Part shown: in pieces, positions 54,596 through 64,000 of the stretch
How the letters are laid out: every line of letters starts with the position of its first letter
Numbering within the stretch: position 1 is the stretch's first letter
Origin: Aquimarina pacifica
GTDB lineage: Bacteria > Bacteroidota > Bacteroidia > Flavobacteriales > Flavobacteriaceae
Reading direction: 5' to 3'
Assembly: GCF_000520955.1 (NCBI RefSeq)
Contig: NZ_JACC01000015.1
Coordinates: 58,501 to 122,500 of the forward strand
Length of the DNA: 64,000 bases
Translations under genes and position numbers: made by a program
The notes under the pieces: model-generated
The model's input: the letters and a program-made list of their open reading frames with translations, nothing else
What the model was told of the DNA's origin: nothing
The model's database searches: none

Positions 54596-56548
54596 ATGAA
54601 AATAAGAGACACCCTACAATTACGTTCTTTTGCAGAGTATAAGGAAGCATATCAAGAAAGTATAACTAATCCTGAGAAATTTTGGGATGCTGTTGCTGAG
54701 AAGTTTTATTGGCATAAGCGTTGGGATAAGACCTTAGAATGGGACTTTACTAAACCAGAAGTAAAATGGTTTCAAGGCGGACAATTGAATATTACCGAGA
54801 ATTGTTTAGATAGACATTTAGAGAAACTAGGTAATAAGACGGCAATTATATGGGAGCCTAATGATCCTGATGAAGAATCTCGTCATATTACGTATCGTCA
54901 ACTTTTTGTAAAAGTAAGCCATTTTGCCAATGTACTTAAGAATAATGGAATTAAAAAAGGGGATAGGGTCTGTTTATACATGCCAATGATACCAGAATTG
55001 GCAATAGCAATGTTGGCGTGTGCAAGGATAGGAGCTGTGCATTCTATTGTGTTTGCTGGGTTTTCTAGTACGGCTATTGCAAGTAGAATTAATGATTCTC
55101 AATGCAAAATGTTGATTACTGCAAATGAGGTATATAGGGGTAAAAAACCTGTTAAACTAAAAGAAATGTGTGATGAAGCATTACAAGAAACACCATCAAT
55201 AGAAACCGTTATCGTATATCGAAGAACTGTTGAAGAGACACCAATGCAAGAAGGAAGGGATAAATTTTGGTTTGATGAATTGCAAAAGGTAACAAAGGAC
55301 TGTCCGGCAGAAGTTATGGATGCAGAAGACTTATTGTTTATTTTATATACCTCGGGATCTACAGGTAAACCCAAGGGGATGGTGCATACTATAGGCGGGT
55401 ATATGGTATACACTACATATACATTTGCAAATGTATTTCAATGTGATCATATTGCGTCATCGGCTACACCGTCAAATAAAAAGTATGATGGAGATGTCTA
55501 TTGGTGTACCGCTGATATTGGTTGGATTACAGGACATTCGTATATTATTTATGGACCTCTGGCAGCAGGAGCAACAACTGTAATGTTCGAAGGGATACCC
55601 AGTTATCCTGATTACGGTCGTTTTTGGGAAATCTGTGATAAACTAAATGTAACCCACTTTTATACAGCTCCTACAGCAATTAGGGCACTAGCCAAACAAC
55701 CTTTAGATTTAGTAAATGAGCATGACCTGTCATCCTTAAAAGTTTTGGGTTCAGTAGGAGAACCTATTAATGAAGAAGCATGGCATTGGTATAATGATAA
55801 TATAGGAAAAGGTAATTCTCCGATTGTTGATACTTGGTGGCAAACCGAAACAGGAGGGATAATGATTTCTCCAATGGCAGGAATTACACCAACACGCCCG
55901 ACATTTGCCACTTTACCATTACCTGGGATACAACCAGTACTTATGGATGAAGAAGGTAAAGAGATTCAATTTAAATCAGAAAAGTCCGAAGGACGTTTAG
56001 CGATTAAGTTTCCATGGCCATCAATGGCAAGAACGATATATGGAGACCATCAGCGCTACAAAGACGTGTATTTTTCTACCTATAATAATAAATATTTTAC
56101 AGGGGATGGTGCTTATCGAGATGCAAGTGGTAACTTTAGGATTACAGGGAGAGTAGATGATGTTGTTATCGTTTCAGGACATAACTTAGGAACGGCACCT
56201 ATAGAAAATGCAATTAATGAACATCTTGCTGTTGCAGAATCTGCAATTGTCGGCTTTCCTCATGATATTAAAGGAACTGCACTCTATGCATATGTAACGC
56301 TGCATGATAATCAAAAAATTAGTGATGGTTTAATATCAGAAATTAGGGATCAAGTATCCAAAACTATTGGGCCAATAGCCAAACCAGATAAAGTACAATT
56401 TGTTCAAGGTCTTCCTAAAACAAGAAGTGGTAAGATAATGAGACGAATCCTAAGGAAAATAGCCTCAAAAGATACAGCTAATCTAGGAGATACATCAACA
56501 TTATTAAATCCGGATGTTGTTCAGGAAATAATGGATAATGTGATTTAG
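54596..56548 (+). CDS. acs: Acetyl-CoA synthetase
   Basis: 650 residues; converts acetate, ATP and CoA to acetyl-CoA through an acetyl-adenylate. Motifs: P-loop YTSGSTGKPKGMVHT, the acetate-pocket region WWQTETGG, hinge region ITGRVDDVVIVSGHNLGT and the C-terminal catalytic lysine in KTRSGKIMRRILRK (the site acetylated by Pat-type enzymes elsewhere). Length is normal. It follows the two-component genes by 57 bases, and the porin-DUF4212-symporter set lies upstream, making an uptake-and-activation unit. Confidence 0.97.
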   Translation: MKIRDTLQLRSFAEYKEAYQESITNPEKFWDAVAEKFYWHKRWDKTLEWDFTKPEVKWFQGGQLNITENCLDRHLEKLGNKTAIIWEPNDPDEESRHITYRQLFVKVSHFANVLKNNGIKKGDRVCLYMPMIPELAIAMLACARIGAVHSIVFAGFSSTAIASRINDSQCKMLITANEVYRGKKPVKLKEMCDEALQETPSIETVIVYRRTVEETPMQEGRDKFWFDELQKVTKDCPAEVMDAEDLLFILYTSGSTGKPKGMVHTIGGYMVYTTYTFANVFQCDHIASSATPSNKKYDGDVYWCTADIGWITGHSYIIYGPLAAGATTVMFEGIPSYPDYGRFWEICDKLNVTHFYTAPTAIRALAKQPLDLVNEHDLSSLKVLGSVGEPINEEAWHWYNDNIGKGNSPIVDTWWQTETGGIMISPMAGITPTRPTFATLPLPGIQPVLMDEEGKEIQFKSEKSEGRLAIKFPWPSMARTIYGDHQRYKDVYFSTYNNKYFTGDGAYRDASGNFRITGRVDDVVIVSGHNLGTAPIENAINEHLAVAESAIVGFPHDIKGTALYAYVTLHDNQKISDGLISEIRDQVSKTIGPIAKPDKVQFVQGLPKTRSGKIMRRILRKIASKDTANLGDTSTLLNPDVVQEIMDNVI

Positions 56549-56569
56549 GAGATGTAAAGTTGTTTTAAT

Positions 56570-56612
56570 AAAATACCCTTCAATGGTTAGAGCAACCATT
56601 GAAGGGTATTTT
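56570..56612 (+). terminator. Intrinsic terminator of acs
   Basis: AAAATACCCTTCAATGGTT and AACCATTGAAGGGTATTTT form a 19-base perfect stem with a 5-base AGAGC loop, followed by TATTAT. It lies 21 bases past the acs stop. Confidence 0.9.
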
Positions 56613-56785
56613 ATTATCTACAAAAATGTGGTTATGCTTTTTTATGAAGTATTTTCCTTATTAAAATTGAAAAGCAACTTATAAGAATTCTAATATTTTG
56701 TCTTCTTATTTATAATGAAAATGTGAGAACAATTGTGTTTTTGGTTATAAAATTAAACACCTTTTTGCACAGTACAAACCATTAA

Positions 56786-57874
56786 TTATTCAAAATAACT
56801 AAAGGTATCACCCGATTTAATTTTTAGTAAACTTTCATAAATCAACTTAATCACATTTTCTACATCATCTTTATGTACCATTTCTACTGTGGTATGCATA
56901 TATCTCAGTGGTAATGATATCAGGGCAGAGGCTACACCACCATTACTATAGGCAAACGCATCTGTATCTGTTCCTGTCATTCTACTTGATGCCATACGCT
57001 GGAATGGAATTTTTTTATCATCGGCTGTAGAAATGAGAAGCTCTCTAAGTCTGTTTTGAACTGCCGGAGCATAAGAAATCACAGGTCCATCTCCAATTTT
57101 GGTTTCTCCTTGAGTTTTTTTCTCAATCATAGGAGTAGTAGTATCGTGGCAAACATCTGTAACAATAGCTACATTAGGTTTTATAGTTTGCGTAATCATT
57201 TCTGCTCCCCGAAGTCCAATTTCTTCCTGAACAGAATTAGTGATATACAGGCCAAAAGGTAACTTGTTTTTATTTTCTTTTAATAAACGAGCGACTTCAG
57301 CAATCATAAATCCTCCCATTCGATTATCAAGAGCACGGCAAACAAATTTATTTTTATTTAAAACAAAGAATTCATCAGGATATGTTATTACACAGCCAAC
57401 ATGAACACCTAGTTTTAGGACCTCTTCTTTTGTAGAGCAACCAACATCAATACATATATTTTCTAGTGTCGGAGCTTGCTCTTTTGACCCTTTTCTAGTA
57501 TGAATAGCTGGCCAACCAAAAACACCTTTAACAATTCCTTTTTTTGTATGAATATTAACACGCTTTGAAGTTGCAATTTGGTGATCACTACCTCCATTCC
57601 TAATAACATAAATAAGACCATTATCGGTAATGTAATTTACATACCAAGATATTTCATCTGCATGACCTTCGATTACAACTTTATACTTCGCCTTAGGATT
57701 GATAACACCTACAGCCGTTCCGTACGTATCAGTTATAAATTCGTCGACATACGGTTTTAAGTATTCCATCCATATTTTTTGACCCTCCCATTCATATCCG
57801 GTAGGAGCAGGGTTATTTAAATATTTTTCAAGAAAAGTAAGAGACTTTTTATTTAAAATGCTTTTTTTTGCCAT
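56786..57874 (-). CDS. M42-family metallopeptidase (glutamyl aminopeptidase-like)
   Basis: 362 residues. Co-catalytic metal residues are recognisable: H in VVIEGHADEISW (~71), D in CRALDNRMGG (~187), the general-base/metal pair QEEIGLRGAE (~217-219), D in VTDVCHD (~240) and a late H in YMHTTVEMVH. M42 enzymes are dodecameric TET-type aminopeptidases or cellulase-like (CelM) proteins. Substrate preference cannot be read. It is divergent from the DUF4294 gene, about 100 bases apart. Confidence 0.92.
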   Translation of the reverse strand: MAKKSILNKKSLTFLEKYLNNPAPTGYEWEGQKIWMEYLKPYVDEFITDTYGTAVGVINPKAKYKVVIEGHADEISWYVNYITDNGLIYVIRNGGSDHQIATSKRVNIHTKKGIVKGVFGWPAIHTRKGSKEQAPTLENICIDVGCSTKEEVLKLGVHVGCVITYPDEFFVLNKNKFVCRALDNRMGGFMIAEVARLLKENKNKLPFGLYITNSVQEEIGLRGAEMITQTIKPNVAIVTDVCHDTTTPMIEKKTQGETKIGDGPVISYAPAVQNRLRELLISTADDKKIPFQRMASSRMTGTDTDAFAYSNGGVASALISLPLRYMHTTVEMVHKDDVENVIKLIYESLLKIKSGDTFSYFE

Positions 57875-57922
57875 TATATTGTTTTGATGCTAAAATAATA
57901 ATATTCACAATGTTTTAATAGT

Positions 57923-57948
57923 TTGCAATAGCTTAATTATTAATTTTG
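57923..57948 (+). promoter_or_regulatory. Candidate promoter of the DUF4294 gene
   Basis: Exact -7 box TAATTTTG at 57941-57948; TTG at 57923-57925 lies only 15 bases upstream, closer than the usual 18-20. The predicted leader is about 20 bases. Confidence 0.4.
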
Positions 57949-57977
57949 GAATTATTTTAGTGGTTTCATATTATATT

Positions 57978-58694
57978 ATGCTAAAACGTTTATTATATAC
58001 GGTCCTTTTATTATTCTCAGTATATGGGGTATCTCAAAATACTGATCAAGAAGAAATAAATACATCAAAAATTGATAGTACCGGTTTTGTGCAATATTAT
58101 ATAATAGATGGTGATACAATTCCTCGTGAATCTATAGATCTTGATGAAGTAATTATTCTCGGACGTTTGAGTTTTAAGGACAAGTTAGCAAGAAGAAAAT
58201 ATCTTATTCTTAGACGAAAAACAAAAAAAGTATATCCCTATGCAAAGTTGGCAGCAGATCGGCTCACTACGCTAAATGAACGATTAGAAAATATAGAATC
58301 AAAAAAGAAGAAAAAAAAATACATAAAAATTCTCCAGAAATATATGGAAGAGGAGTTTACTGCAGAACTCAAGAAACTTACTCGTACAGAAGGTCAGATA
58401 TTAGTTAAACTAATTTATCGTCAAACTGGTAAAACTATGTTCGAATTAGTAAAAGAATATAGAAGTGGCTGGAGAGCCTTTTGGTATAATAATACAGCTA
58501 AATTATTTAGTATCTCTCTCAAAGAAAAATATGACCCGATCAATGTAGAAGAAGATTATTGGATCGAAGATATATTACAACGAAGTTTTCAAGCAAATAC
58601 ATTAAAAGAACAGAAATCAGCGTTAGATTTTAGTTTCTATGATCTTAGAAATAAATGGTCTAATACCGCAGAATTGAATACCCTAAAGAATTAG
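57978..58694 (+). CDS. DUF4294 domain protein
   Basis: 238 residues from ATG 57978 (a GTG six codons upstream is less likely). N-terminal signal peptide (LYTVLLLFSVYGVSQ). DUF4294 core: YYIIDGDTIPRESIDLDEVIIL, then KTKKVYPYAKLAADRL, a lysine-rich helix (ESKKKKKKYIKILQ), and LTRTEGQILVKLIYRQTGKT and YRSGWRAFWYNNTAKLF. Restricted to Bacteroidota; function unknown. It is the last named gene before the rRNA operon together with the membrane gene that follows. Confidence 0.85.
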   Translation: MLKRLLYTVLLLFSVYGVSQNTDQEEINTSKIDSTGFVQYYIIDGDTIPRESIDLDEVIILGRLSFKDKLARRKYLILRRKTKKVYPYAKLAADRLTTLNERLENIESKKKKKKYIKILQKYMEEEFTAELKKLTRTEGQILVKLIYRQTGKTMFELVKEYRSGWRAFWYNNTAKLFSISLKEKYDPINVEEDYWIEDILQRSFQANTLKEQKSALDFSFYDLRNKWSNTAELNTLKN

Positions 58695-58891
58695 TGTTGG
58701 CCTTAGTTGTAGTTTCAATATTTTTGTTCACAACAAAATAGATCACTTTTTTGATAAAAAATACAACCCCATAGTATTTTTAGATTGTTTTTACTGGTTT
58801 TCTTAGTAGTAGATTTTTTACGCTAGGGTCCGAGAACATATTCTATCAAATTTATGTGTAACTTTAGTAATACATCTTAAAACATTGTGGT

Positions 58892-59737
58892 ATGTCGTTA
58901 GTAAAAGCAACAAACTCGAATGCAAAACGTATCTTATACTCTTATGTTACGTCTCTTTTGTTCTTTATAGTATCATTAGGGTATTGCTATTTTATTTTAA
59001 GAATATCTCAATATCATTATGTTTTTGAGATTTTAATAGCAATTGTTTTTCCTTTGGTTGGATCTCGATTCTTTAAGAAAGCCGACAACTGGCCGGATAT
59101 GAAAAGACTTATTTTATTAGAAACAGGTTTTAATATCTTATGTATTATTTCAAAAGTAACAGATGACTTGCAAGTAGATTGGGGAGTTTTATTGAGTTGG
59201 ATGTTTGCAATTTTTTTCTTTTTTCAGACTTTTGGATTTTTAATATCCCAAGTAAAAAAGAAAAAGTACAAATGTTTGCCTTCCTCTATATTAATGGGGA
59301 TTGCTCTTGTATTTTGGTTTTTTGATAGTTTAGGGGAGAAGACTATTGTAACAGGTAATGGTGAAGTTCAATTTTGGGGAGGAAATGCTCCCATGTATTT
59401 ACAGGTTATGTATGTCTTTTGGGTATCTAATGTTTTTCTCATAGAGTTTAGACAATATTTGCCTAAAGCCACAATGTACCTTGCACATGCAGCGACTGTG
59501 GTGATAGCTCTTATGTCAAATGAGTTTTTTCATGCTAGAATTTTGACCGCCAGTAACTTGTTCGTGTTAAACTTGATAATTGTTTACAAATCGATGGACT
59601 GGAATGGTCGATATTTTTCGGTTATTCCTAGTCTCGCAGTATTTAAAGACGATAGTCATTGGGTAACACGTGTTTTTCCAATGATAATGAATATAGGTTG
59701 CGTTCTAGCTTTACTTTATGGTTTATTTATTGTTTAG
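58892..59737 (+). CDS. Multi-pass membrane protein of unknown function
   Basis: 281 residues with about eight hydrophobic segments (LYSYVTSLLFFIVSLGYCYF, YVFEILIAIVFPLVGSRFF, WGVLLSWMFAIFFFFQTFGF, SILMGIALVFWFFDSL, YLQVMYVFWVSNVFLI, YLAHAATVVIALMSNEFF, MIMNIGCVLALLYGLFIV). A conserved-looking polar segment KKADNWPDMKR and IVYKSMDWNGRYF are the only candidate functional sites. Not recognised; no operon partners, 197 bases after the DUF4294 gene and just before the rRNA leader. Confidence 0.7.
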   Translation: MSLVKATNSNAKRILYSYVTSLLFFIVSLGYCYFILRISQYHYVFEILIAIVFPLVGSRFFKKADNWPDMKRLILLETGFNILCIISKVTDDLQVDWGVLLSWMFAIFFFFQTFGFLISQVKKKKYKCLPSSILMGIALVFWFFDSLGEKTIVTGNGEVQFWGGNAPMYLQVMYVFWVSNVFLIEFRQYLPKATMYLAHAATVVIALMSNEFFHARILTASNLFVLNLIIVYKSMDWNGRYFSVIPSLAVFKDDSHWVTRVFPMIMNIGCVLALLYGLFIV

Positions 59738-60015
59738 AATAAATAACCTTATATAATAAAACCAAGTATATAGTTTTATGTTTAGTTTTTATAAAAAACA
59801 CTTTACAATTTAATTTATTTTAGTATCTTCGTTTTCTATCTTTTTTAAATTCAGGTTTTTATAAGCCCTGATGTAAAATCCATAACAACAAAGTGGTGTT
59901 TGTTCTTTTAAAGTTGAGGTTTGGGCGCTGTAGAATTTTTTTTTTGTAAGCGTATTGAAACTAAGGCTTTTGAAAATAAAGGTGTGTTTTTTTAAAATTT
60001 ATTCTTGAAAAAGTC

Positions 60016-60044
60016 TTGTCAAGAAGAAAAGAGTTCTATATTTG
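60016..60044 (+). promoter_or_regulatory. rRNA promoter P1
   Basis: TTG at 60016-60018, 18-base spacer, exact -7 TATATTTG at 60037-60044. The -33 region CTTGTCAAGAAG is similar to P2 and P3. Confidence 0.8.
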
Positions 60045-60149
60045 CACCCGCAAAACGGGGTTATTGTTTTGTTACGTTCATTGAGAATTGGTTTATTTTT
60101 TTGTTTTTGATTTAGGGATAAAAAAAGTTATTATTTATCAAAAAAAGTC

Positions 60150-60179
60150 TTGTTAGAATTAAAAAGGGTTGTATGTTTG
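60150..60179 (+). promoter_or_regulatory. rRNA promoter P2
   Basis: TTG at 60150-60152, 19-base spacer, exact -7 TATGTTTG at 60172-60179. Shares the ~30-base block TTGTTAGAATTAAAAAGGG plus -7 with P3. Confidence 0.8.
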
Positions 60180-60263
60180 CGCCCCGATAAAAACGGGTTT
60201 TATTTTTGAGGGTTGATTTTTTTTAGGGTCAGAAAAAATAAAAAAAATAAATTAAGAAAAAGC

Positions 60264-60293
60264 TTGTTAGAATTAAAAAGGGTTGTATATTTG
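60264..60293 (+). promoter_or_regulatory. rRNA promoter P3
   Basis: TTG at 60264-60266, 19-base spacer, exact -7 TATATTTG at 60286-60293. Nearly identical to P2 from -33 to -7, so the pair arose by duplication. Confidence 0.8.
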
Positions 60294-60436
60294 CATCCGC
60301 TTAGCCAAACAAGCAAGTTCATTAAAATAATTAGATTGGTTTGTTAGCTTATTTTTAAGTTAGTTTAGGGTTCGATTCCTTAGGTAGTATCAATAATTTT
60401 CGGAGTTACTTTTAAGTGATTATGGGGATTAAGAAA

Positions 60437-60457
60437 GTTCATAGACATATTGATTGA
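60437..60457 (+). promoter_or_regulatory. boxA-like antitermination element before 16S
   Basis: GTTCATAGACATATTGATTG. Related copies occur after tRNA-Ile (62334-62355) and before 23S (62611-62630), the positions expected for rRNA antiterminator (boxA) or processing signals. Function inferred from repetition and position. Confidence 0.6.
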
Positions 60458-60566
60458 CAGCGCGTATTTTACTAGAGATAGTAAATACAAAGAATAAAGA
60501 CTAGAAACATCAAAGAGATACGATTATAATTCCTATTGTATTGTTTAGAATAATATTTAAGACAAC

Positions 60567-62090
<1,524 letters not shown>

Positions 62091-62252
62091 AGAGAAAGAC
62101 GATATAATAAGGAAGTATTTTCTGGTTGTTTTTAGTTTTTAAGCTGTTGATTAATAAATTTTTTTAGTATTGAGTACGGAGTATTAAGTATTAGGTATAG
62201 GTTTTTAGATTATTTCTAAGTTCTCATTACAAATTACTCACTACTATAAAGA

Positions 62253-62326
62253 AGTCTCATAGCTCAGCTGGTTAGAGCGCTACACTGATAATGTAGAGGT
62301 CGGCAGTTCGAGTCTGCCTGAGACTA
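62253..62326 (+). tRNA. tRNA-Ile (GAU)
   Basis: 74 bases, acceptor stem AGTCTCA / TGAGACT, D-loop AGCTCAGCTGGTTAGAG, anticodon loop CTGATAA with GAT, T-loop GTTCGAG. The 3' CCA is not encoded (CAA follows the discriminator A), so it must be added after transcription. Located between 16S and tRNA-Ala. Confidence 0.96.
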
Positions 62327-62333
62327 CAAGTAA

Positions 62334-62355
62334 GTTCATTAAGACATATTGAAAG
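62334..62355 (+). promoter_or_regulatory. boxA-like element after tRNA-Ile
   Basis: GTTCATTAAGACATATTGAA, similar to the elements before 16S and 23S but with two extra bases. Role inferred from repetition. Confidence 0.5.
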
Positions 62356-62434
62356 GAAATTCTAGAAGATAGAGTTTAATACACATTAAGATGTAAGGCT
62401 AAATTCTAATTTAGGATTTGTTTTGACATATAAT

Positions 62435-62508
62435 GGGGGATTAGCTCAGCTGGCTAGAGCGCCTGCCTTGCACGCAGGAGGTCATCGGTTCGACTCCGAT
62501 ATTCTCCA
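62435..62508 (+). tRNA. tRNA-Ala (UGC)
   Basis: 74 bases, acceptor GGGGGAT / ATTCTCC with G-T pairs, anticodon loop CTTGCAC with TGC, T-loop GTTCGAC, discriminator A. CCA is not encoded. Typical second tRNA of the rRNA spacer. Confidence 0.96.
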
Positions 62509-62610
62509 CAATTCTTTAGATATAAGGATTGATAGTTTTTAAAACACAGGATTCATGATATGAAAAAAAGTTTTAAGATCATTGATTTTATATTGTTATT
62601 AAAGGAAAAC

Positions 62611-62630
62611 GTTCATTGACATATTGATTA
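62611..62630 (+). promoter_or_regulatory. boxA-like element before 23S
   Basis: GTTCATTGACATATTGATTA, nearly identical to the copy before 16S. Common in flavobacterial rRNA operons; function as antiterminator or RNase III substrate inferred. Confidence 0.55.
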
Positions 62631-62739
62631 AAAAATACGAGCACATAAATTTATTTATGTGATAAAAAAAGAGGTTTATAATTATTTAGTTACTTTATAA
62701 TTATAGACAAAAACTAAAAGAGCAAGTTAAAGCAAGACG

Positions 62740-64000
<1,261 letters not shown>

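Larger units (their letters stand above)
59738..60566 (+). other. rRNA operon leader region
   Basis: 829 bases before 16S, with three tandem promoters (given separately). A further near-consensus candidate lies at 59802-59831 (TTT, 19-base spacer, TATCTTCG). After the first two promoters the early transcript carries CCCG...CGGG hairpins (60047-60059 and 60183-60197), the second followed by TTTTATTTTT. Downstream of the promoters a boxA-like element lies at 60437-60457. No protein-coding gene seen. Confidence 0.75.

Overview
The window comes from the chromosome of a marine-type Flavobacteriaceae (Bacteroidota), probably Aquimarina or a close relative. The evidence is low GC, several exact TAnnTTTG -7 boxes, a 16S rRNA with Bacteroidota features ending in CCTCCTTTCT, many family markers (DUF4294, DUF4212, CAL67264-type small membrane protein, SusC-like plug proteins, LytTR two-component pairs, TlpA/DUF4369 lipoproteins) and an rrn operon ordered 16S-Ile-Ala-23S. 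The genus is an inference from overall resemblance only. Nearly all the genes look like resident chromosomal genes; there is no prophage, integron, CRISPR array or intact insertion sequence.

Layout. 1-5.8 kb: 3' part of rpsA, then pyrR-pyrB, a STAS-like small protein, a secreted thioredoxin-like protein, rnz (TTG start) and pdxH. 5.9-8.1 kb: a large OmpA-type surface protein on the minus strand. 8.5-12 kb: polyphosphate operon sixA-ppk1-ppx. 12.1-17.6 kb: a small barrel, then menaquinone genes menA, menC and menE with an MBL-fold hydrolase and a CPBP intramembrane protease interleaved. 18-22.5 kb: two adjacent secreted proteins that combine a von Willebrand-like domain with a TonB-plug domain but have no barrel. 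22.6-29 kb (minus): an OmpA/lectin-like protein, a TapB/DUF3108-like protein, a LytT/LytS pair and an acyl-CoA carboxylase beta subunit, the last three in one operon. 29.4-34.5 kb: small membrane proteins, ettA, a HAD phosphatase, an rRNA pseudouridine synthase and a cold-shock-domain protein with a long leader.

34.9-44.4 kb is the most unusual part. It has a TlpA lipoprotein, a short beta-helix-like secreted protein, a 786-aa GAF protein with an unassigned C-terminal half, an HD phosphohydrolase fused to a PycTM-type (Pycsar effector, DUF5706) membrane module, and, divergent from that with 56 bp between, a 1234-residue lipoprotein that joins a metallophosphoesterase, a middle region with kinase-like (CotH/Fam20/HipA-type) motifs and an Omp85-type C-terminal barrel.

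44.5-47 kb: acetyltransferase, lipoprotein, Dps and NUDIX genes. 47.1-56.6 kb is an acetate uptake and activation region. A zinc-ribbon/HTH protein related to IS1 InsA is flanked by inverted repeats with an ACTATAGT core. It is followed by a porin, a DUF4212-symporter pair, a small membrane protein, a CrbS-like symporter-histidine kinase, a receiver-only response regulator (TTG start) and acs. 56.8-59.7 kb: M42 peptidase, DUF4294 protein and an unknown membrane protein. 59.7-64 kb: rRNA operon with three tandem promoters, 16S, tRNA-Ile(GAU), tRNA-Ala(UGC) and the first ~1.26 kb of 23S, cut by the window end.

All assignments come from reading the sequence and from recalled family motifs; no database search was run.
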